From Anagrus nilaparvatae (taxonomy: Eukaryota > Arthropoda > Insecta > Hymenoptera > Mymaridae): 64,000 bases of DNA. Under the pieces are notes generated by a model. The model saw nothing but the letters and a program-made list of their open reading frames with translations, ran no database searches and was not told the DNA's origin. Positions 21,777 through 34,683 of the stretch are shown here, piece by piece (the stretch's first letter is position 1; each line of letters opens with the position of its first letter). A program made the position numbers and the translations under genes. The stretch spans positions 5,892,501 to 5,956,500 of the forward strand of contig JAKSXM010000231.1 in NCBI GenBank assembly GCA_022575985.1, in the 5' to 3' direction.

Positions 21777-22131
21777 CTGGGGTCCTTTCTAATCATTCAT
21801 TTTTCACGATCCGCTAACAATTGGTTATATTTTAAGTGAAAAATGAATGAATCGTGAATCATGAATGATGACAGCTAAAATTAAGTTATTTAAAACGATA
21901 GTTAATATTGAACCAATAATATTTAATTTTATTAAAAGAATAGATTTAGCTTCGATTATTTGAATATTTTGTTTATTCAGGAAATATAATGATTTTTTGC
22001 ATTTCAACCTTTTTCTAAGCTTATATGTGACTATTCATTCATTACTAGTACTACGATTTATTCATTTTTCACGCAAAATATAACCAAATATTAGCGAATC
22101 GCGATTATGAATGATTATAATTCGACCCCTG
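21777..22131. mobile_element. hAT-like MITE with CAGGGGTC termini
   Basis: The right end in reverse complement reads CAGGGGTCGAATTATAATC and the left end CTGGGGTCCTTTCTAATC, followed on both sides by CATTCA and GCTAA words. CAGGGGTC is a common hAT terminus. The inner arms hold ATTCATTTTTCAC repeats. Flanks TAATGCCT and TGATGCCA match at six of eight bases, but overlap the ends, so the target duplication is only tentative. Confidence 0.65.
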
Positions 22132-23701
22132 TGATGCCATATGCATAATTTAATCTCGCACACCGTAAAAGACGATTAGATTTTCTTAAAAACGACTGAA
22201 ACCTCATCCTTTAAAGACGGTTTCCGTAATAAATGGTTTGTGCAAATGCACACTTCTAAAAAAAAAAAAATTCTATGAAAATTTTATTAGTCAATTTTTT
22301 ATAAAATTTAAAAAAATTAAAAAAGGATTTTCATTGATTCAAGTTCTAGCTGACATATTGACCGTTAGACGAACATTTTTTTTTTTTTTTGCTAAGAAGT
22401 ATTTGTAATTGATAAAAAGAGTAAAAAATCAAAATATTCAATGAAATACTGAAATTAATAGATAGCGCAAATAAATCGATCAAAAAGATAAATACAAAAA
22501 TCGTATTTGACATTCAAAGCATTTTGAAATTATCCCCAAATTTTATTTCTTTATTTATTTTATCGTTTTATACGTTTTGTATATAACATTAATAAAACAA
22601 TCGAATGGCAAATATTTCGAAATTAAGTATATTATTTTTGAACAAATATTTCCATCGTATGATGTTTTTCTAGGTATTAAAATTCAATTATTTTTATTTT
22701 TTAATATTAACATTTAAAACAATTTTTGATATACTGGTAATTCTGCCTCCATATCTGAATTTTAACAATTTCGAGATTCTTAATGAAACGCGTTTCAATT
22801 GATTTAATAATGTTAACAAATATTTTTTTAAAAAATAAACACGTTTTTGTACGAATTCGGACACGCTTTTTTCATTGGTGAAAAAAATTTTTCATGATTT
22901 TTCACTCCTTATATGAAAAACTGTATATGAGCCAAAAAAAGTTTCTGAGCGCGGAAAATACATGAGAAGAATCTCCATATTAACATGAGCATTTTTTCAT
23001 GTATGCTATGCCCATCGCGAGTGTTTTATGCATAGAAAAAACGTCACTGTCTACAAAATAAAGTTAATGTTTTCTTAATTACTTTAAAGAATTTATCGAC
23101 CTTATTGCCCAAGTTAAAATGTGATATTTTTATTGAAAATATTCTTTTTATGCACTTTAAAAATTTGAAAATTTAATATTTGAAGAAATGAATGAAATTA
23201 ATATTTGAATATATTTTATTAGTACAATCAGTAAAATTAACAAAAATGATACAAATTTATAAAATACAATTTTGAAAAGGCCTTATGATAATTTTATTTA
23301 AAGAAAATGCCAATTTTTACAATAATATTATATAATAAAAAAATTTGGGCTAAGAAACTTTTTTTTTAGTACTGTATAAGAATGACAATTAATTAGTTTC
23401 TTAAATTCTAAATAAGTATAACAAAATCTTACAATTTAGAAAAAAAAAAAATTGGTTATTTACTTTGGAAAACGTTTAAAAAAAAATTTTTTTTACATTT
23501 ATTTAGTTTTTATAGCCAGAAAAATTTTAGTTACTGTAACTGTACGATTTCAATAACAAACAATTTTTTTTTAAATAATCGTTTTAAATCTATTTAAAAC
23601 GTGGATTGAGTTAATTATCGAATTCAGGCAAGTTTTCACTAATAAAAGAAAATCCACCTGCTAAAATAGAATTTTTTTTCCAGTGTATACAATCATGTTT
23701 T
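22132..23701. other. No gene seen; 3' region of the secreted-protein gene
   Basis: AT-rich. AAATATTTCGAAATTAAGTA at about 22610 recurs near 25890 as part of a dispersed repeat. Nothing coding is supported. Confidence 0.5.
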
Positions 23702-25652
23702 TCATTTGAATCTCGTTACAACATTTACGGGCTCGATTTCCTCATCTTCGGGCTTTACTTTGAAATATGATTCACCAGTATATGTAGATCCTGCGAGAGA
23801 TCCTGTAACTGTTACCTTATAACTCCCGAATGGCAATGTCAAAACGAATGGTGTGAGCACATTTTCTTTTTTTAAAGTCCATAAACCCGATTCCACTCTT
23901 TGAATAATTTCAATGTCGAACCTTTCACCATTAAATTCCGTAAATCCTGGTTTTGGACCAAGCACTGTAAACTTAACATCCCTCTAACAGAAAAAAAAAT
24001 TATTATAAAAATTATTTATAAATTTCAAGTCAACATTTATTAATAATGTCTAAAAGAAATAATTCTATGAGTATTTGCATAAATAACAAACAAAAAAATC
24101 AGAAAATTATCCTTTACTGATTTGTAGACATAAAATTTGACACGCAGTGCAGCCTTTGATCACAACTTTTAGCAAAAAAATTGTTTATTACGCGTATACA
24201 TTTGAAACCTCATTTGAAACCTATGATTTCTTATGTAAAATAAAATTCTTACTTTAACCTGTGGCAAAATAGTTTAGACACTGAATGTCTAAAAACTAAA
24301 GATGGATTATTTTTCTATAGGGTGTATAATTATAAGTATCCTCTAAAATCTGATTCGTTCTTCGATTCAGTACTATTGAGTATATTTAAATTAATTTTTG
24401 AATTATTAGGGATTAAATACAGCTACTAAATACTTTAAGAAAAAATGTTAATACCTACATAAATATTAATTTATTTTTAATATATAAAAATTATATATTT
24501 TAATTATTTAAATAATAAATTTTAATATTTTTGTTATTCCAATTGTATTTTTTGGAAATTTTTATAATTAATAATATTTTCATTTATTTGATTACTTATA
24601 GGCTCTTACGATTTAGAAAAAACTATTTTAAATTTAAGTTTTTAACATCGTGTAGATAAGCTGTATAAACTTTGATGCACATCGGATTATTCATAAGAGA
24701 TGGTATGCTTGGCTCTACTCGTTTTTAATGACAGATATTATACTTTTTTTTTTTATTAACTGCAAATTATATAAAACCTAATAGGTATGTGTAAAATTTG
24801 GCCTGGTTTCATTTGGGTCACCTAGATGACTTAAATTTCGGGGGACTGTATCCCCCACAAACTAAACTTTGGGTATATTTATCAGAAAGCTTCGTAGAAT
24901 AAAGTGTGAAAGTTTAGCCTGGTTTCATGAGGGTCACCCAGGTGACTTTCTGAAACCAGCAAGTTTTCCGTTCGTATAATAGAGCCTTGGCCAAAACTCT
25001 AGAATTTCGATATCTCGGTGGCAAATAGTGCATTTGCAGCCGTCCGAGTGATTTCAAAAAAGTCACCCTAATTCTTATAGGCTGCCAGCCTATAAATAAG
25101 AGTTTTTAAAATTCTACTCAGATGCTACGCGCCACGTGTGTTTATTAATGAGAAAAAGTTTCCTAAGTCTATCAAATTATTCTAACAGCTATGCTTTATA
25201 TCTATGGTCTCAGGCTAATATCTCCCAATCCTGACATAATTTTTGGCTAAAAATTTTTTAACAGGCTTAAGAATGCCCAATAATGATGCCTACTTAGGCT
25301 AATTATGGCACCTTTTTCTAAATTCATATCGACGCGACGAGTCTTCCGTACGTTTCTCCGCTAAATCTCGCCGCCAAAGTAACCTCCATTATCAAATTTT
25401 GTATTTAACTTATTGTCTCTATTAAAATTACAAAAAATACTGACATTTTTACTAAAAAAGGTTATAGTAATTTTAGTCCTGAAGGGCTAAAAAGTTCTAA
25501 ATCAGATAATAAGAATTAAGTTTAATATCGTACATAAAAATTTTTGTACTTACAGAACATGGTGATTTGGTGTACGGTGGATAGTATAGTTTACCAAAAG
25601 AGCAATTAAATAAATAAAATAAAGTAATAATTAAAACAATTTTTTTGTTCAT
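23702..25652 (-). CDS. Small secreted protein of unknown family, two exons
   Basis: Exon 1 (25652-25554, 33 codons) encodes a hydrophobic signal peptide (MNKKIVLIITLFYLFNCSFG) and a short KLYYPPY segment. Exon 2 (23983-23702) joins in phase 0 across a GT-AG intron of 1570 bp and ends in TGA, giving 126 residues. The mature part has VLGPKPGFTEFNGE, a stretch of alternating polar and hydrophobic residues and LPFGSYKVTVTG, suggesting a small beta-sandwich. It ends acidic, then NVVTRFK. The mature protein has one cysteine, so it is not a knottin. I do not recognise the family; carboxypeptidase-regulatory-like or other immunoglobulin-fold domains are possible. The choice of ATG is supported by the signal peptide and the TATA box upstream. 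Confidence 0.7.
24788..24965. repeat. Intronic direct repeat
   Basis: GCCTGGTTTCAT(T/G)(T/A)GGGTCAC occurs at about 24801 and 24920, each followed by a GTGACTT-type word. It lies in the intron of the small secreted protein gene. Confidence 0.65.
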
Positions 25653-25733
25653 ATTGAAATTTTTCAAAAATTAACAATCTGTTAGTTAATAAATTTTTAA
25701 AACAAGACTGTTCAGAACTTAAAAATTCCAGCT

Positions 25734-25741
25734 AATTTATA
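25734..25741 (-). promoter_or_regulatory. TATA box of the small secreted protein gene
   Basis: TATAAATT on the minus strand, about 82-89 bases before the ATG; the downstream ACAGTC could serve as initiator. Confidence 0.5.
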
Positions 25742-25953
25742 CAAAAATTTTTTAAAATGAATAAATTAACTTGAAAAAATAATTAGATAAAAAATAATTA
25801 ATTTTTTTTTATAGCTATTTTTTTTAAATATAATAGTTTTTATAGACAAATAATTGAAAATTTATAGTAATAAAGTAATCAAAAGGCAAATATTTCGAAA
25901 TTAAGTATATAATTTTTAAATAAATAATCGAATAGCAAATATATTCAGCAGAA

Positions 25954-26795
25954 CTCCCAAAAAAACATTTACATGTAAAGTTACGCAAGTGCCTATAAGT
26001 GTTGTCACTGCTTATTTATTTTATCTAGTATTTTATTAGGTAAACATTCTATTATCACTATTATTAAACACTGCGAAAGTTTTGAGATCTAAAACAAAAC
26101 TTTACGCAAGTTATGTGGGCTGATTAATAAAGAAAAAAAATAATATTACTTATTAAGTAATTGATTTATTGTAGATATATATGGAATTTAAAGTACCGGA
26201 TTAAACATTCTATTATCACTAATTTTTAACACTACGAAAGTTTTGAGATCTAAAACAAAACTTCACGCAAGTTATGGAGGCTGATTAATAAAAAACAAAA
26301 AATATTAATTATAAAATTTTAAAATCTCATAAAAAAAAAAAAAAAATTTCACTTGCCAGGTATAATTGGAAGCGGCTATTTATGTAGACCTGGCAAGTGA
26401 AATTTTTTTTTTTTTTTTATGAGATTTTAAAATTTTATAATTAATATTTTTTGTTTTTTATTAATCAGCCTCCATAACTTGCGTGAAGTTTTGTTTTAGA
26501 TCTCAAAACTTTCGTAGTGTTAAAAATTAGTGATAATAGAATGTTTAATCCGGTACTTTAAATTCCATATATATCTACAATAAATCAATTACTTAATAAG
26601 TAATATTATTTTTTTTCTTTATTAATCAGCCCACATAACTTGCGTAAAGTTTTGTTTTAGATCTCAAAACTTTCGCAGTGTTTAATAATAGTGATAATAG
26701 AATGTTTACCTAATAAAATACTAGATAAAATAAATAAGCAGTGACAACACTTATAGGCACTTGCGTAACTTTACATGTAAATGTTTTTTTGGGAG
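25954..26795. repeat. Near-perfect palindrome: two 407-bp arms, 28-bp spacer
   Basis: Left arm 25954-26360 and right arm 26389-26795 have the same length, and every segment compared was identical in reverse complement. The centre has CACTTGCCAGG and CCTGGCAAGTG. Each arm also holds an internal direct duplication, TAAACATTCTATTATCACTA at 26041 and again at 26202. No target duplication is evident at the outer ends (CTCCCAAAAAAAC / GTTTTTTTGGGAG). Transcripts would fold into a long duplex. Confidence 0.92.
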
Positions 26796-27479
26796 ATCTC
26801 ATTCATTTCACATAAGTATATTTCAATAAAATAAAAAAAAATTTATTATAATTTTTGAAAAGTTTTTAGCAAAAAAAATTTTTTAAGAAGATCTTAATTA
26901 TTTCGTTTAAGCATACCTAAATTGTTAATTTTAATTGACTCTCAATAAATAAATAAATAAATTTTAAAATCGTTGCTTCCCCTTTCACGGATTTTTTTTC
27001 AATTTTAATTTTAATTTTGATGAACACATTAAATTATTTAATTTAAATTCATTTTATTAATATTTTCAGATATTTTATTTAAAAAATAGAGAAGTGACTA
27101 AAAGTTGCATCTGATGTGTGTCTTCTAACAACTATGCCTTTTTGTTGATATTTTAATATTGAAAAAATTTATTGTTAAAAACTATTTAAAAAATTTTTTA
27201 TTTGCTATACTTTACCAAAACAAACAAATATTTTATCTCTAAAATATAGTAAAATAGCCTGAGAAGTAAATATACATTGAATCATGTGAAAAAATTTCAT
27301 TATATCAAAAAATAATGAAATTTAATTCAATAAAATATTTTTAATCATAAAATGTATTATTTATTTTCTATTTTAAGCCTTGTAAAATATTACCCTCTTC
27401 TTTTTGCCTTAAAAGTTTTTATTTGAATTGTTTAAATTTCAATATACTTAAATTATTACATCTCTTGTACCGGTATAAA

Positions 27480-28560
27480 AAGTTTATAACGAAGGAAAAT
27501 TCTTGGAATCTCCAATATTAATAACCAAAGGTTCTAATGATGGCTTACAAGAAGTAAAACTAGTCCACATTTTTTATCTACTCCATTTAAAAATTTTTGC
27601 CAGCAAATAATAATGATATAAAAACATTTGTTATCTACCGATATAGAGAAAATGAAATCTCAAATATTTTAATAACCAAATGAGATAAAAGCTTGAAATT
27701 TTCTCAAAAGATTCTAATGATGACTTGCAAGAAGTAAATCTAGTCCTCATATTTTATCTGATTCAGTTTATAATTTCAACAGAAAAAAGTTCTGTTTTAA
27801 AAGAATTTCTTACCTACCGATATAGAGAAAGCGAAGAAAATGAAATCTCTAATATTTTAATAACCAAATGAGATAAAAGCTTGAAATTTTCTCAAAAGAT
27901 TCTAATGAAGACTTGCAACAAGTAAATCTAGTCCCAATATTTTGTCTGCTCCAATTTATAAATTCACAAGAAAAAAATTCTATTTTAAAAACATTCTTAC
28001 CTAACGATATAGAGAAAGTGAAAAAAATGAAATGTAATAATTATAATAACTTAATGAGATAAAATCTTGAAAATTTTAGAAGTATTTAACTGTAGCGGGT
28101 AGAAAAGCAAGGACTACTTTTTCTTCTTCATAGCCATTATAATAATATCATTTGAGAAAATTGAAAGCTTTTTTTTTGATTTGGTTCTTAAAATATTATA
28201 CAGTATTCATTTTCTTCAGTCTTATAATATCAGTAGTGTTTTTGAAACAAAATTTTTTTCTACTAAAGTAATAAACTGTAGAAAATAAACACTAAGGACT
28301 AGTTTAAAGTCCTTTCGAACTCATCATTAGAATCTTTGGTAAAAATTTCAAGCTTTTATCTCATTTGGTTATTAAAATATTTGAGATTTAATTTTCTTCG
28401 CTTTCTCTATATCGGTAAATAAAAATATTTTTATATCATTATTTTCTGGCAAAAATTTTAAAATGGAGTAGATATAAATAGGAGGACTATCTTTACTATC
28501 TTTTGTGAAAGTTTCAAGCTTTTGTCTAATTTGGTTATTAATGTTATATACACTTTTCAT
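27480..28560. repeat. Tandem repeat of about 187 bp with an inverted unit
   Basis: AATGAGATAAAAGCTTGAAA-type blocks recur at 27681, 27869 and 28055 (spacing 188 and 186), each near TTCTAATGA and CGATATAGAGAAA. A partial unit precedes at about 27480-27600. From about 28320 to 28560 the same words run in the opposite orientation. Confidence 0.85.
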
Positions 28561-29720
28561 GTTTAAAAACATTTTTTTAAATTAAAATTCAATATTTTTT
28601 TACTTTTGTCATTTTTCTAAAAATATTTAATTGTTTTGGTAAAGTGTAGCAAATAAAACAAATTTTTAAATACATTTTAAAAAATAAATATTTCCAGATT
28701 TTGAAAATCATAGAATACACACATCAGATACATAATCAGATACAACTTTTAGTCACTTCACTATATATATTTAAACAATATATTTTTACATAACTTTTTT
28801 TTTAATTAGGAAATATCAAAATATTAATAAATTTAATTTACACTAAATAATCCATTGTAAAAAAAATTAAATCAAACATTTTTTTATTTTTATGAATCAT
28901 ATAAACAATAAACACTGGGGTTATTTTATTAGGTTAGTTTTCTATCTTAATATAATACACCGTGACGGCCCTTGACTGGACGAATGAATTTCCATTTCGG
29001 AGTTTACTTTTAAATTAAAATACGATAATAAAAAGGAAAAAATATTTTGTATAATAAAGAAAAAGGAAAACATATTTATTTATTATATAACTATATAATA
29101 ATAACTAAAACGAAACAATTTTATTAAATAAAATCGAACTATCGAACGTCAAAAAATTCGATAAAAAAATCGAACTATAAAAAATTCGATTTCGACTTTC
29201 GATGTATATTATAATAATCTTAGAGAGAGATAGAGGAAAATCGGCGTATATCTAGGGTCACGCGGGCACTTGCGTCCCGGGGCGACCGCCCCTGTAGATA
29301 CACAATTTTTTAACTAGAATTTCTATTGTTTGATGCTTTTTAGATATTAAATTTTAATTACTTTTATTTTTTCATATTAATTTTATGATAGAATTAATTT
29401 TAAAAATAAGTTTAATTACGTAAGTTTAGGTAAAACTAAACTCAAACAAATTTTGAAATGCCGGTAATTTTTAGCTATTATTACGCAAGTCTGAGGTCGA
29501 TGTCTTGAATTTAAAAAATACCAATTGCACTATGTTTGTAAAAATATAGTCTTGTTGCGATTTGGCAGCTGCTTTTCCAATTTTTATTTATTTGCATTCT
29601 TAGCCACCCCAAACTACGGATATATTTTTGTATAAATATATAAATTTTGATAAAATACCATTTGTTAAACAACGGGATAAAACATAAAATTCGAATTTCA
29701 CATGCAGTAAAGGATTACCG
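28561..29720. other. No gene seen; GC-rich island at 29245-29300
   Basis: Mostly AT-rich. GGGTCACGCGGGCAC followed by CCCGGGGCGACCGCCCC near 29250-29293 is a rare GC-rich patch with a GGGGCGACCGCCCC hairpin. TTCGAT/ATCGAA words cluster at 29125-29200. It may be a transposon end. Confidence 0.4.
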
Positions 29721-30290
29721 TTAAAGGTAAATAGGGATGGTTTTTAAAAAGTACAAGTATACCTATTTTTTTCTTTCAAATTGGTCCATATAGGTAAATT
29801 TTATCGCTGAATTCAAAGCTGGTGATAGTATCAAGCGAAAAATTTTTTGTTAGCATATCAATAGAGGTAAAGGGGGCCAAATGGGGCACATAAAGTGTAT
29901 ATTATAATAAGCACAATATGATACAAAGCTTAAAAATTCTTATGAACCTTATTTTATTCTATGTATACAAAAATTACATAGGATTGTTGTATTCAGGCGT
30001 ATATATAGTTTTGATATAGTAGTAATTATGCATGTAAAACTATTTATAATAGTATATAATAAGGTTCTTAAGAATTTTTAAGCTTTGTATCATATTGTGC
30101 TTATAATATACACTTTCTGTGTCCCATTTCACCCCCTTCACCTCTATTGATATGCTAACAAAAGGTTTTTGATTGATACTATCAGAAGCTTTGAATTCAG
30201 CAATAAAATTTTCCTATATGGACCAATTTGAAAGAAAAAAATAGATATACTTGTATTTTTTAAAAACCGCCCTTATTTACCTTTTAAAGG
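29721..30290. repeat. Inverted repeat, arms about 235 bp
   Basis: Left arm 29721-29955 and right arm about 30056-30290 are imperfect reverse complements. Shared words include TTCAAATTGGTCCATATAGG, TATCAATAGAGGT and CACAATATGATACAAAGCTT with their inverses. Confidence 0.85.
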
Positions 30291-31529
30291 TAATTTTTAA
30301 GGGCATAAAAGCTATTCACGATAAATACTCAAAGCAATTTATTCTATTTAGCCCCGATTACCCCTATTTTAATGCTCACAGAAGCGTTTTAGCTTAAAAC
30401 AAATTCAAAATATAGAATTAGGAGTAAAATTTACCTATTAGAACCGATTCGGAGCTAAAACAAACATTATTTGAAATTTTCGGGAAAAACTACCCCTACT
30501 TGCAATATAAGGGTTGAAATTCAATTAAATTTTCAATTTACCTAAAAGTTTTTTGCATAAAAAAGTATATTTAAATGATTTTTGGTATCATTTTTTTATT
30601 TTTTTATTGATTTTTCCGTCATTTTTATTTTAGCCCCTTTTTCACCCTCATTACCCCTATTTTTGAGGCACTTAAAGGGTTGTAAGTAAAATCTGACTTC
30701 AGATTCGGTAAGAGCATGAAATTTTACTAAAGGCATGTAGTCAAAAAGCCTCTATCTATAATGGAACCTATTTTATTTTATGATTTTCCGTTTACGACCG
30801 CTTGCGCGTAAATGGGTTAATAAATGGGTTTAAAAATATTATCTAAAATATACTTATCATTAAAAAAGACCAAGCTTTTATACATTTTTTAGTCTGAGGC
30901 CATTTTTAAAATTTCAAAGTTATAAAATACAGCAATTATTATTTTGAATTTTTGAAAAATCACTTTTTTGAATATAGCGCGTTGAAAAGTGAAAATCCCA
31001 AAAAAATGTTTTGATGCATCAAAAGTACATAAGAAATGAAGTTTTTTGACACCAGTTTAGGTAGAAAACTTTTTTTCTGCTACGGAGATATTAAAGCCCA
31101 AAGTCGAGGTCACCTAAATCGTAAATTTAGATTTTCTCGCGCATGCGCAGTTTAAAAAAAAATTTTGACCCCAGAATCGGATTCTACGGGAAATTTCCTA
31201 TCAGGCCTTAGAAGGAAATATTTTTTTATCAAAAAATAAGCGTTTGAGATTAAAAAATAAGAAAAACATGCTTACTTAAAAATTTAATCTGACCAAAAAT
31301 GAAAAAAGTTTATACAGCTGTCAAAAAGAGAGGATCGGATCTAGAGGGCTAAGAATTTGGGAAATTTACCATTTTTAGTTATATTTTTGAACGAAATTGA
31401 TTTGGGGTTGATTTGCCGACCCACCCATACACTTTATATACAGTTGAGAAATAATAACCCATATATATTTTGTTTCAGATATTAAAAAAATTTTTTAAAT
31501 GATAAATTTTTTTGTAATTTAACGTAAAG
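30291..31529. other. No gene seen
   Basis: Neutral-looking AT-rich sequence; no open frame or repeat stands out apart from its border with the repeat at 31530. Confidence 0.5.
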
Positions 31530-32075
31530 TGGTTTTCTTGAGATTTCTCTTTAATGAAAGGGTTAAATTAAAAACCAAAAAAACTTGTTTTAGATAACGC
31601 TTTTTAAGAAATACATAGCACTTTAGTTTGATCGTTTTAGTGATATAGATTTTGAGTTACGAAGTGATTACAGTGACAACTTTTTTAGTTTTTAAATTTT
31701 GATTTTTTTGGCTTCAAACAGTTGTAACTCTGAATCATGAGCTCGGATTTAAAAAAAATCGATAGCATTTTTTACAAGGAAAAATTTGCACTAAAGCACG
31801 TCTCAAAAGAACTCTTATATCCTGTGAAAAATCAGTTTTAGTGAAAAAATAAAAATTTTTTTTACTTTTTCAACCACTAACTTCTGAGATTAATATTTCC
31901 GAATCTATTAATTATTTTTTGAAAATAAAAAAGTTGGTTGGGGGTATTTCTTTAAGGATTAATTTAAAACCACTTTTATGGATTTTCATCCATTCAATAC
32001 TCCATAATGTGATCTGTAATAAAATCAAAATTCTTCAATTTTATTCAAACTTTCATTTTAATATATATATAGGAA
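31530..32075 (-). repeat. Interspersed repeat, inverted copy of 2745-3320
   Basis: Reverse complement of the segment at 2745-3320 with scattered differences. Confidence 0.75.
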
Positions 32076-32140
32076 GAATTAAATTTTATCAATTTAATTA
32101 AAAATATACTTAAAAAAAATTATTATCGTGGTGTTTCTAT

Positions 32141-32275
32141 TAATAAAAATAAATAAATTGAATTTTATTCAAAAGTTAATTATATTATTTCACAATTATT
32201 GTCATTCCTGAAAAAATAATTGTGAAATAATATAATTAATTTTTTGAATAGAATTCAATTTATTTTTTTATATTA
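32141..32275. repeat. Short palindrome
   Basis: AATAAATTGAATTTTATTCA at the left and its inverse near 32250 enclose TTTCACAATTATT and AATAATTGTGAAA around a 15-base spacer. The same half-arms occur near 43500-43550, 43860 and 55010. Confidence 0.8.
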
Positions 32276-32277
32276 AT

Positions 32278-33282
32278 CAGGGTGTCTACTACCTGGAAAA
32301 ATAGGGAAAACCCTGGAAACACAGAGAATTTAATTTCACCCTGGAAAACCCTGGAAACCCAGGAAATTAATTAAAAAACCCTGGAACTTTGAATCAAACA
32401 TTATTTTTTATTCATTTATTCTTATGGTTCTCACATTAACATAGAATTCGTTTTCTTATGACCAAAATGGTTTAAGGCGCGATTTAAGTTTTCGGAAAAA
32501 AAGGTGGCTTTTTAAAATGCTTATATTTTTTTTAGAAAAATAATAATAATTTGACCTTTTATCGAGTACAATTCAATTTATTTATTTATTGACGTTTCCA
32601 CCCCTGGTTCGGGGTCCTTTTCAAAATATTTTAAAATTATTATTACATGAATATTAGGATGTAAAAGTGTAGGATGTAAATGTATGTTCATGTAATAATA
32701 ATTTAAATATATTTTGAAAAGGACCCCGAACCAAGGGTGGAAACGTCAATAAATAAATAAATTAAATTGTACTCGATAAAAGGTCAAATTATTATTCTTT
32801 TTCTATTCACTAAACTCGAGTAAAACTTGAAAAAATCATTATATTTTTTTTACTTTAATAAATTAAAAAATTTTTTTTTTACACGATTATACAAGAGTTA
32901 AATTAACATATTTTATTATTTATTTATTTTTTTGCATTTATCAGTCTGTATATATAGCGCGCCAAAGTCAAAAAAGGTTGTTTTTAGAATTGGTTTGCCA
33001 AGGGTGTAAACCGATAAAAAAAAAATTTTTTTGAAAAAAAAAATGTTAGTGAAATGAAAGAAAAGCCAAAAATAACTCATCCATAACCATTTGGTGTAAT
33101 TTGGTGTTCCAAATGTAGTGAACTCCCCTTGTAAGAATTACTCGTAATATGGAAATTATATTTAATTTAAATGATTAATAATAAATTAATTCTAAAATTA
33201 AACCTGCAAATTTTTCGTTTTTACCCTGAAAAAACCTGGAAAACACAGGGAAACTTATTTTCTCAGATATGTAGACATCCTG
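32278..33282. mobile_element. DNA element with CAGGGTGTCTAC ends and CCTGGAAA repeats
   Basis: The left end CAGGGTGTCTACTACCTGG and the right end GTAGACATCCTG are inverted. ATTAAT lies directly outside both ends. Inside each end are several CCTGGAAAA(C/A) words, as subterminal binding sites would be. A CAGGG terminus suggests hAT, but the direct repeat I can see is 6 bp, not 8. A paralogous uninterrupted site is at about 43545-43570 (CATTAATAGAAAATATTT). No transposase is left. Confidence 0.7.
32543..32797. mobile_element. Palindromic MITE nested in the CCTGGAAA element
   Basis: AATAATAATTTGACC begins and GGTCAAATTATTATT ends a 255-bp inverted repeat with arms near 100 bp. The arms include GACGTTTCCACCC and GGTTCGGGGTCC with their inverses. 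Confidence 0.8.
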
Positions 33283-33360
33283 ATTAATAGAAATACAATG
33301 ATAATATTTTTTTTTTAAAGTATATTTTTAATTAAATTGATAAAATTTAATTCTTATGAT

Positions 33361-34683
33361 AATTATATTCAAAGTGTAACGTGGTTACAAACGCTAAAAT
33401 ACGTTTATTTTAAATTTAATAAAATGTTTAAATTATAGAAAAAAATCTGCGAGATTTTTGTTAATTAAGTAATAGTTCAATTAAAAATATAGGTGACATT
33501 AGCGACACACGCATACATAGATATGGGTTTGAGTGACCAGCGAGGACGATATTCGGCGACTGACCCTTCTAAAAATAGGTCACGTTCTTGATAAATCACG
33601 AAAATGCATGTCGCCGGCCATTAATGGTTAGTTTTCTTTCTAACATACGTTTTTACGAGTTTTGATTAAGTTTTGAAATTGTATGTCGTGATTAAGAATT
33701 TTCGTATATAACAGTGATTGGTGATTATTGTGAAAACTTGTGATATAAGAGAACGTAAACGAGGGACATTAATGTATCAAATTTTATACCCACGTGATTT
33801 ATAATTGATATTCTTTGCGACCAAGTATCAAGAAAATATATGCAAAAAAATGAGTGGATAAAAGGTCAGTTGAGAAGATTTCGGAACTGTTCCTGATATC
33901 ATCGAATATGGCAGCCAAAGATAAAATATCAATAGCAGTTTAATTTTGACGATAACGGTAAGCCCGGAACTCCTCGTGTGTATTAATTGTGTGTGTCGCG
34001 AGCGTTAAAAGTTTATAAATTTATGATAAAAGACAGTGAATTTAGAATTATATTTAGAGACAGTGAAAATTTTTAATAAAAGACAGCGAAATTGATAATT
34101 ATAAATGATAAAAGACAGTGATAGTGTTTAAGTTTATCCTATCCTAAAAATGAGTTAGTCATCGATACGGTAACTATGTACATTGTTATCGCTAAAAGAG
34201 TCATTCTGATTGGTTCTCGCAATAATGTAAACAATACATACATAACAAACATAAACTTTAAAAACAATAACATTAACACAACTCAAAAAGTTAGGTTATT
34301 TTATAAAAAACCATCAGTAGCAAATTATTTAACTTATAAATGGTTATTGATAATTAAAAATTATTTATTTAATTCATTTAAAAAATTAAAAGAAAGCATA
34401 GATTAATTTAAAATTTAAATTATTGGTTAAAATTATCATTTTTTTGCATATATTTCAAACCTCAAATCTTTTTTGTGTAAATTATGTTTTTAAATTTTTA
34501 AATATTTTTTTAAATGCATAAGAGAAGTACTTGATGATTATGATTAAAATAATAATAATAATAGTAAATAATAGTATATTACGACCCATGGCCAGAAAAA
34601 TAAAGCCTCAAATCGCAGCTTACAACGAATATTCTTACAACTCGGAAGATAATTTACGTGCGATTTAAGCCATTCTTTTTTTA
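33361..34683. other. Unresolved: higher-GC patch, possible 5' exon
   Basis: From about 33490 to 34010 the sequence is less AT-rich than its surroundings and is not matched elsewhere in the window. A short frame ATGGCAGCC starts at 33908 and is followed by GGTAAGC, a good splice-donor match, near 33957. This could be an untranslated or first exon of a plus-strand gene. An open frame at 34176-34406 (76 codons) is Asn/Ile/Lys-rich with no known domain. I cannot support a gene. Confidence 0.25.

Noticed and set aside
34176..34406. 76-codon Asn/Ile/Lys-rich frame as a gene
   Set aside because: Composition expected of AT-rich DNA, no signal peptide, domain or promoter.
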